Of a stretch of 64,000 nucleotides of DNA, positions 58,811 through 64,000 are shown piece by piece (the first letter of the stretch is position 1; each line of letters starts with the position of its first letter). Source of the stretch: Taklimakanibacter deserti (GTDB taxonomy: Bacteria; Pseudomonadota; Alphaproteobacteria; Rhizobiales; Aestuariivirgaceae); assembly GCA_003574785.1 (NCBI GenBank), contig QORU01000002.1, forward strand, positions 434,001 to 498,000, written 5' to 3'. Made by a program: the position numbers and the translations under genes. Under the pieces are notes generated by a model. That model saw only the letters and a program-made list of their open reading frames with translations. It was not told where the DNA came from and did no database searches.

Positions 58811-59665
58811 ATGGCTACACAGCTCGAAAAAGCCGAAACCTTGCGCGCGTTACATCATCGCGGCTGCGCTTTCATCATTCCCAATCCGTGGGATGCCGGC
58901 TCGGCGCGTCTCCTCGCCGATGCGGGCTTCGAGGCGCTGGCGACGACGAGCGCCGGGATTGCCTTCTCGCGCGGCCTGCCCGACGGCATCCTCGACACCG
59001 ACGCCATTCTCGCCAATGCCGTGGAGATCGCGCAAGCCGTCAACTTGCCGGTGAGCGTCGATCTCGAGCATGGCTATGGCGACACGCCCGAAAGCGTCGA
59101 ACGCACGATACGCCGCACGCTCGATCTGGGCCTCGCCGGTGGCTCGATCGAAGACAGCACAGGCCGTCCCGATGCGCCGATCTATGAATTCGGCCTCGCG
59201 GTCGAGCGCATAAGAGCGGCGGCCGACGCCGTCCGCGGCCAGGCCATTCCGTTCCAGCTCGTGGCGCGCGCCGAGAATTTCCTGCATGGCCGGCCCGATC
59301 TCGCCGACACCATCAGACGGCTGCAGGCATTCCAGGAAGCGGGCGCCGATGTGCTCTATGCACCGGGGCTCAGAACGGCGGAACAGATCCGCGACGTCGT
59401 CGGCTCGATCGACCGGCCGCTCAATGTCGTCATGGGCCTCGTCGGCGCGGACCTGACCGTCGATCAACTGTCGAAGCTGGGCGTGGCGCGGATCAGCATC
59501 GGCAGCGCCCTCGCGCGCCGCATCTATGGCGCGGTCATCGACGCGGCGGCCGAGATGATGGAGAAAGGCTCGTTCACATTCGCTGAAGCCGCGACACCGA
59601 TGCAGCGCCTCAACGGTATCTTCGCGGCCTGGCAGCGCAAAGCCGCCTCGATCGGTGTGAGCTAG
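58811..59665 (+). CDS. Isocitrate lyase/phosphoenolpyruvate mutase family protein
   Basis: A 284-residue TIM-barrel enzyme of the PEPM/ICL superfamily. Active-site segments are FIIPNPWDAGSARLL, TTSAGIAFSRG, SVDLEHGYGDTPE (Asp/Glu in metal-binding position) and GGSIEDS. Reactions in the superfamily include C-C or C-P bond cleavage and oxaloacetate decarboxylation, and the residues do not single one out. The divergent LysR regulator is a likely controller. The stop shares CTAG with the convergent SDR gene. Confidence 0.82.
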   Translation: MATQLEKAETLRALHHRGCAFIIPNPWDAGSARLLADAGFEALATTSAGIAFSRGLPDGILDTDAILANAVEIAQAVNLPVSVDLEHGYGDTPESVERTIRRTLDLGLAGGSIEDSTGRPDAPIYEFGLAVERIRAAADAVRGQAIPFQLVARAENFLHGRPDLADTIRRLQAFQEAGADVLYAPGLRTAEQIRDVVGSIDRPLNVVMGLVGADLTVDQLSKLGVARISIGSALARRIYGAVIDAAAEMMEKGSFTFAEAATPMQRLNGIFAAWQRKAASIGVS

Positions 59666-60426
59666 AACTTGCCTGCCGAATAGCCGAAATCGATCGAGAG
59701 CGCGGCCCCGGTGATCGGCGCCGCCTCGGGGCGCGCCAGATAGAAGATCAGCGAAGCGATCTCCTCGGGCGCGATGAAACGTGCCCTGCTTTCGCCTTGC
59801 GGATAGCCTTGCAGCAATTGGTCGAGATACCCCTTCTCGTCGCCATTGCCATAACGGCGCGCCTGGAAGGCAAGCATCGGGCTCATGACGTCGCCCGGAC
59901 AGACGGCATTGACGCGCACGCCAAAGGGTGCGAGCTCGAGCGCCAGCGCCTTGGTGAAGAGCGTGACCGCCCCCTTGGAGGCGCAATAAAGCGCCGCACC
60001 CTGATTGCCCTGGATCCCGGCGTCGCTCGACAGGTTGACGATGAGGCCTTCGCTCAGCTTCAAGGCCGGGATCGCCGCCGCGGTCAGGAAATAGAGGCCT
60101 TTGACATTCACGGCGAAGACCGTGTCGAAATCCTCCTCGCTGCAGCTCTCCGTCGGCCCCTCGCGCCATATGCCGGCGGCGTTGACCAGCGCATCGAGGC
60201 GGCCCGTTTCCTTGACCGCCCAATTGACGATATCGAGACAGGTCGTACGCGCGCGGATGTCGCCGGCAAGGAATGGCGCGCCGAGCTCCCGCGCGATCGA
60301 TCGAAGGCCCGCTTCGTCCCGGTCGGTGAGCAGCACGCTCCAGCCTTCGCTCACGAATTTCCGTGCGGTCGCGCCGCCGATGCCGCCGGCAGCACCACTG
60401 ATGAGAGCCGTTTTTGCTTCAGCCAT
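59662..60426 (-). CDS. SDR family oxidoreductase
   Basis: A 254-residue short-chain dehydrogenase, last gene of a RidA-SDR-SDR operon. The cofactor motif is SGAAGGIGGA (about 10-19), followed by VNAAG and YCASK (catalytic Tyr/Lys). The C-terminus ALSIDFGYSAGKF is unusual: SIDFGY replaces the common VDGG. It overlaps the upstream SDR by eight bases. Substrate unknown. Confidence 0.85.
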   Translation of the reverse strand: MAEAKTALISGAAGGIGGATARKFVSEGWSVLLTDRDEAGLRSIARELGAPFLAGDIRARTTCLDIVNWAVKETGRLDALVNAAGIWREGPTESCSEEDFDTVFAVNVKGLYFLTAAAIPALKLSEGLIVNLSSDAGIQGNQGAALYCASKGAVTLFTKALALELAPFGVRVNAVCPGDVMSPMLAFQARRYGNGDEKGYLDQLLQGYPQGESRARFIAPEEIASLIFYLARPEAAPITGAALSIDFGYSAGKF

Positions 60427-61177
60427 GTTTGTCCTCGATGATCGAATTGCCGCCGTCGATGACGATCAACTGGCCGGTGATGTAGGAAGCGCCTTCCGCG
60501 CAGAGCCAGGCGACGCAACTCGCGATCTCGGCCGGCGTGCCGGAGCGCCCGACCGGTGTCGCACGCCCCGCTCGCGCCTCCGCCTCCGTCTGCGAGCCGG
60601 TGGCGATCCAGCCGGGCGCCACCGCATTGACCGTGATCCCATGAGCCGCCACTTCGAGGCAGAGCCCGCGCGTCAGGCCGAGCATCCCCGCCTTCGCTGC
60701 CGCATAGGCACTGTCATTGGCGATGCCTGCGACCGTCCCGGTGGTCGATGAGATATTGACGATGCGACCCCATTTTCGCGCCTTCATTCCCGGCAGCACC
60801 GCGCGCGTGACATGGAAGGCCGTGGTCAGGTTGCGATTGAGCGTCAGCATCCAGGTTTCATCGCTGATGGTCTCGAGCGGTCCCGTCTTGTCGAGCGTGC
60901 CGAGGTTCGCCATGCCGGCATTGTTGACCAGCACATCGACATCGCCCGCGGCATCGACTAGCGACCGGACGGCCTCAGGATCCGTCAAGTCCGCAGCAAG
61001 GCCGGTGGCATCGATGCCGGCATCGCGCAATTCGCGTGCCCGCTCCTCGATGCGCGCCGTCGTCGAGGCGACGACCACGCGGCAGCCCTGCCCGCCGAGC
61101 GCCTCGGCGATCGCAAATCCGATGCCGGTCGGGCTACCGGCGCCGGTCACCAGGGCATTGATGGGGCGTTGCGTCAT
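60419..61177 (-). CDS. SDR family oxidoreductase (FabG-like)
   Basis: A 252-residue short-chain dehydrogenase. Cofactor motif is TGAGSPTGIG (about 11-20), with NNAG, ISSTTG and YAAAK, and it ends in GQLIVIDGGN. Two extra residues lie in the glycine loop relative to the usual TGxxxGIG. It overlaps the RidA gene by four bases, so the three genes form one operon. Role with RidA in processing an unstable imine or carbonyl intermediate is inference. Confidence 0.86.
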   Translation of the reverse strand: MTQRPINALVTGAGSPTGIGFAIAEALGGQGCRVVVASTTARIEERARELRDAGIDATGLAADLTDPEAVRSLVDAAGDVDVLVNNAGMANLGTLDKTGPLETISDETWMLTLNRNLTTAFHVTRAVLPGMKARKWGRIVNISSTTGTVAGIANDSAYAAAKAGMLGLTRGLCLEVAAHGITVNAVAPGWIATGSQTEAEARAGRATPVGRSGTPAEIASCVAWLCAEGASYITGQLIVIDGGNSIIEDKHG

Positions 61178-61575
61178 TCACCTTCATCCACGACCGCGAT
61201 CACGTCCACTTCCAGCATGAAATCGGGATGCGAGAGCGCCGCCACGCCGACCAGCGTGTCGGTCGGCTTGTGATCGCCGAACAGCGACACGCGGCCCTCC
61301 TCGATCTGAGGCAGATAGTCCCGCTGGTAATTGGCGACGAAGATGCCGAGCTTCGTCACCTGGTCGGGACGTGCGCCAGCGGCCTTCAGGCAGCGGCCGA
61401 TATTGGCGAAGACCTGCCGCGCTTGCGCCACCATGTCGCCAGGGCCGACGAGCTCGCCATTGTCTTCGGCAACCTGGCCGGCGATGAACACCATCCTGCT
61501 GCCCTTGGCGGTGATGACATGGGTGAAGGATTCGGGCGTGGAAATACCTTCCGGGTTGATGCATTTCACTGACAT
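61174..61575 (-). CDS. RidA family protein
   Basis: A 133-residue protein of the YjgF/YER057c/UK114 family, first in the RidA-SDR-SDR operon. Family stretches are GRMVFIAGQV-like SRMVFIAGQVAED, VAQARQVFANIGRCLKAAG and MLEVDVIAVVDEGE. The arginine that in E. coli RidA hydrolyses reactive enamines/imines (ahead of VEVARLP) does not appear at the matching place (DTLVGVAALS here). This is therefore probably a RidA subgroup lacking canonical imine deaminase activity. The ATG at 61575 has AAGG upstream; a GTG at 61584 is an alternative. Confidence 0.83.
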   Translation of the reverse strand: MSVKCINPEGISTPESFTHVITAKGSRMVFIAGQVAEDNGELVGPGDMVAQARQVFANIGRCLKAAGARPDQVTKLGIFVANYQRDYLPQIEEGRVSLFGDHKPTDTLVGVAALSHPDFMLEVDVIAVVDEGE

Positions 61576-61669
61576 CGTGATCACCTTCGGATTGTTGGGA
61601 GAATTCGGCTTGCGCGCGGCAAGGGCGTCATTCTCTCATGCACATCCATTTCTGACAACACCTGACCGT

Positions 61670-62596
61670 TCAGGCCTTTCGCCGCCCGATGCCGGGAACG
61701 CTCAAGATCTCTACCGCAAGAAAATCGACCAGGAGCCTGACCCGCGCAATGCCCGAGCGCTCCGGCACGATGAGCAGGCTCACCGGTACGGCGGGCGGCG
61801 CATGATCGGGAAGGATTGCTTCGAGCCGGCCGTCGGCCAGGAGATCATCGATCAGCCAATGATGCGCAGGCGCGATGCCGCGTCCGGCGGCGAGCGCCTC
61901 GCGCGCTGCAAGCCCATGGTCGATGCGGAACCGTCCGCCGAAAGGCACTTCATGGCGCGCGCCGCGCGGCCCTTCCAAAACGAGCGTCTCGCTTCCCGCT
62001 ATGTTCGACATGCGGATGCCTTCATGGCCGATGAGGTCGCGCGGCGCCTTCGGCCTTCCGCGCGCCGCAAGATAGGCAGGCGCCGCGACCAGCAGCCGCC
62101 GGCTCATGCCCAGCGGGCGCAGCTTCATCGAGCTGTCGGTGAGCGGCCCCAGGCGTAGCGCGATGTCGACGCCTTCGCGCACCAGGTCGATGCGCTCGTC
62201 GGTGAGGCTGAGATCGATGCCGATATCGGGGTAGCGGTCCTGGAAGGCGAAAAGCAGCCGGCTGATATGGAGGACGCCAATGGCGGCCGAGCAGGAAATG
62301 CGGATCTGGCCGGCGGGCGCCCCGCGTGTGCCGCGCGCTTCATCGCCTGCCTGCTCCACCAGCCTCAGGATCTGAACACAATCGGCATAATAGCGGCTGC
62401 CTTCATCGGTCAGCGTGATCCGTCTGGTGGTCCGGCTCAGCAAGGGCACACCGACCGCCTCTTCCAACTCGCGCAGATGCCGCGTCACCGTCGACTGGCC
62501 GAGGCTGAACTCGCGCGCCACCGCCGACAGGCTGCCGCGCTGGGCCACGCGGACGAAGCTGCGCATACGTTCGAGGGTGATGTCCGATTTATCCAT
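61670..62596 (-). CDS. LysR family transcriptional regulator
   Basis: A 308-residue LysR regulator with the DNA-binding helix-turn-helix in residues 10-65 (FVRVAQRGSLSAVAREFSLGQSTVTRHLRELEEAV, outline) and a two-lobed effector domain. It belongs to the group commonly placed beside quinone reductases and ester/aromatic regulators. It is divergent from the NAD(P)H quinone-reductase-like gene, about 94 bases apart, and probably activates it. Confidence 0.87.
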   Translation of the reverse strand: MDKSDITLERMRSFVRVAQRGSLSAVAREFSLGQSTVTRHLRELEEAVGVPLLSRTTRRITLTDEGSRYYADCVQILRLVEQAGDEARGTRGAPAGQIRISCSAAIGVLHISRLLFAFQDRYPDIGIDLSLTDERIDLVREGVDIALRLGPLTDSSMKLRPLGMSRRLLVAAPAYLAARGRPKAPRDLIGHEGIRMSNIAGSETLVLEGPRGARHEVPFGGRFRIDHGLAAREALAAGRGIAPAHHWLIDDLLADGRLEAILPDHAPPAVPVSLLIVPERSGIARVRLLVDFLAVEILSVPGIGRRKA

Positions 62597-62689
62597 TTTT
62601 CGGCATAATCATATGCATTCCCTATAACTACCGGAATGCTCATGAAGCGTCTACCTCAGGGGCCTGTCGCCACGTCGAGGATCTCGCCC

Positions 62690-63511
62690 ATGAAAATCCT
62701 GTTTGTCTTCGCCCATCCCGAACAGCGCTCGCTCACCGGCGCGCTGCGCGATGTCGCCATTAAAGAGCTCGAGGCCCAGGGCCATGAAGTGCGCCTCACC
62801 GACCTCTATGCCGATGGTTGGAAATCTGAGGTCGACCGTGCCGATTTCCCGCTGCTCAGACCTGAGGAACGGCTCAAGCCGGTCACGGCGTCGCATGATG
62901 CATATGCCCAGGACGCGTTGACCGGCGACGTCAAAGCCGAGATCGAGAAGCTGCTCTGGGCCGATGCGCTCATTCTTCACTTTCCGCTCTGGTGGTTCGC
63001 CATGCCGGCGATCCTCAAGGGCTGGGTCGACCGGGTCTTCGCCTATGGTCTCGCTTATGGCGTCGGCGAGCACAGCGAGAAGCGCTGGGGCGACCGCTAT
63101 GGCGAAGGCACCTTCGCCGGCAAGCGCGCCATGCTGATCGTGACCGCGGGCGGCTGGGCGGAGCATTATGCGCCGCGCGGCGTCAATGGGCCGATCGACG
63201 ACCTCCTGTTCCCGATCAATCACGGCATTCTCTATTATCCGGGCTATGACGTGCTGCCGCCCTTCGTCGTCTATCGCGCCGACAAGCTCGACGAGGCGGG
63301 CTTCGCGCCAATCGCTGAGGACTTGCGCGAGCGGATGCGCAGCTTCGCGACCATAGCACCCATCGCCTATCGCCGGCAGAATGGCGGCGACTATCTCATC
63401 CCCAGCATGCAGTTGCGCCCCGAGATCGGTGACCCCGGCGCCACCGGCTTCGCGCTTCATGTCGATGAAGGCAAGCCCGCAAGCAGAACGCTGATTTCCG
63501 CGGTCGGTTAG
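62690..63511 (+). CDS. NAD(P)H dehydrogenase (quinone), flavodoxin-like fold
   Basis: A 273-residue FMN/FAD flavoprotein of the NQO1/modulator of drug activity type. FVFAHPEQRSLTGALRD and HFPLWWFAMPAILKGWVDRVFAYGLAYG (outline) are the flavodoxin_2 signatures. It reduces quinones or related electrophiles with two electrons to prevent redox cycling. GAGG lies about nine bases before the ATG at 62690, supporting it over an upstream in-frame ATG. The divergent LysR gene is its likely regulator. Confidence 0.88.
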   Translation: MKILFVFAHPEQRSLTGALRDVAIKELEAQGHEVRLTDLYADGWKSEVDRADFPLLRPEERLKPVTASHDAYAQDALTGDVKAEIEKLLWADALILHFPLWWFAMPAILKGWVDRVFAYGLAYGVGEHSEKRWGDRYGEGTFAGKRAMLIVTAGGWAEHYAPRGVNGPIDDLLFPINHGILYYPGYDVLPPFVVYRADKLDEAGFAPIAEDLRERMRSFATIAPIAYRRQNGGDYLIPSMQLRPEIGDPGATGFALHVDEGKPASRTLISAVG

Positions 63512-63600
63512 CCTTTGAGTGCAACTAACTTGGGATTACAGACTGTGCAGTTTCCATGTAATATGTGCACCATGAAAGATTTGGATGCTATCGCCTGGTC

Positions 63601-63753
63601 ATGATTCTAGAATATGCCCGCCTGAAACGACGCAACCGTCGCGCTGTCAGGCTCGAAGAGTTCAGCGAAGAGGAGATTGCGCTTATCGCTAAGGCCGAGG
63701 TGCCAGGCGAGCACGCCCATCTCGACGATGAGCTGAAGGATTGGCGGTCTTGA
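63601..63753 (+). CDS. Small hypothetical protein, possible antitoxin-like
   Basis: A 50-residue acidic-tailed protein (MILEYARLKRRNRRAVRLEE ... ELKDWRS) with no recognisable catalytic motif. Its basic N-terminal half and acidic end resemble small antitoxin or regulatory proteins but no toxin gene follows. An in-frame GTG at 63565 would add 12 residues; no strong ribosome site precedes either. A TTACAG (63537) and TAATAT (63559) with 16-base spacing may be a promoter. Existence is moderate. Confidence 0.4.
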   Translation: MILEYARLKRRNRRAVRLEEFSEEEIALIAKAEVPGEHAHLDDELKDWRS

Positions 63754-63780
63754 GGTGGTCGGCTCCTGAGCTCGTTTTGA

Positions 63781-64000
63781 TCACTGATCCGATGTCGAAG
63801 GCGTCTTCTCGGCCTTGAGTCGCTTCAGCATTTCACGGATCGGCGCGTACGGTCCGTATTTATGCTGCTCTTCGCTGAAACCGTCGGCATAAGGGCCGTA
63901 AGGCGCATCCACCGGCTTGGTCAGCAGATCCGGATAGTCGCGCTCGAGGCCTTCCTTCTGCGGACGCGGCTGCGACACGACATAGGCCGCGACGTCCCAC
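63781..64000 (-). CDS. TsdA-like c-type cytochrome, C-terminal fragment
   Basis: Only the last 72 or so residues are in the window; the gene enters from the right edge and ends at 63781. The sequence WDVAAYVVSQPRPQKEGLERD, then KPVDAPYGPYADG and EQHKYGPYAPIREM, matches the C-terminal end of TsdA-type diheme cytochromes (thiosulfate dehydrogenase and relatives). The heme-binding CxxCH motifs lie outside the window, so the specific function cannot be confirmed. Confidence 0.72.
   Translation of the reverse strand, partial: WDVAAYVVSQPRPQKEGLERDYPDLLTKPVDAPYGPYADGFSEEQHKYGPYAPIREMLKRLKAEKTPSTSDQ

Overview
The window looks like chromosomal DNA of a metabolically versatile, high-GC alphaproteobacterium, most likely a soil or rhizosphere member of the Hyphomicrobiales (Rhizobiales). 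The evidence is protein-level: a ribose/fructose-type sugar ABC cluster with a single-domain ATPase, a PaoABC-like molybdenum enzyme, a TRAP transporter, a DUF1127 protein, CGNR and FCD-GntR regulators, and very dense packing with many 1-8 bp gene overlaps. No tRNA, rRNA, CRISPR array, prophage or insertion sequence was seen. This is catabolic and accessory-metabolism DNA, not housekeeping DNA.

Layout. 1-5268: an IclR-type regulator (cut by the edge) diverges from a sugar ABC transporter interleaved with a Gfo/Idh/MocA dehydrogenase and a sugar isomerase. 5256-9238: a polyamine-type ABC transporter. 9426-14440: a DJ-1-like protein, an SDR, an M20 amidohydrolase, an indoleamine 2,3-dioxygenase homologue and an L-idonate 5-dehydrogenase homologue. 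14451-18235: a TRAP transporter with its GntR regulator. 18408-21355: three uncharacterised membrane-anchored proteins facing a polytopic membrane protein. 21420-26152: a maltose-type sugar ABC transporter without a local ATPase, followed by a methyltransferase and a small calycin-like protein. 26384-28878: SDR, CutC, LysR. 28946-32831: a molybdopterin oxidoreductase and a ClC-type chloride channel. 32833-37411: a PaoABC-like operon with a divergent TetR regulator. 38290-45818: an amino-acid cluster (M20 hydrolase, diaminopropionate ammonia-lyase, Lrp regulator, cysteine-desulfurase-like protein, polar amino-acid ABC transporter with a frameshifted binding protein, GntR regulator). 45895-51878: small regulators, a 2H phosphoesterase, a VapBC-like toxin-antitoxin pair, CBS, GNAT, YdeI-like and metallo-hydrolase genes. 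51950-64000: murein transglycosylase, flavin oxidase, permeases, SDR/RidA operon, quinone reductase, and the C-terminus of a TsdA-like cytochrome c.

How it works together. The window is mainly uptake systems coupled to first-step catabolic enzymes, each with a local regulator. The five transporter operons (three sugar or sugar-acid types, one polyamine type, one amino-acid type) share one architecture. The binding-protein gene is promoter-proximal, then comes a strong intergenic hairpin without a U-tract, then the membrane/ATPase genes. Several regulators have recognisable palindromic candidate operators, most clearly a TGACCGGTCA site in front of both a TetR gene and its neighbouring metallo-hydrolase.

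Most promising for new biology: the four-gene uncharacterised membrane cluster at 18408-21355; the bacterial indoleamine dioxygenase next to an M20 hydrolase; and the M20/DpaL amino-acid cluster, whose binding protein carries a one-base frameshift.
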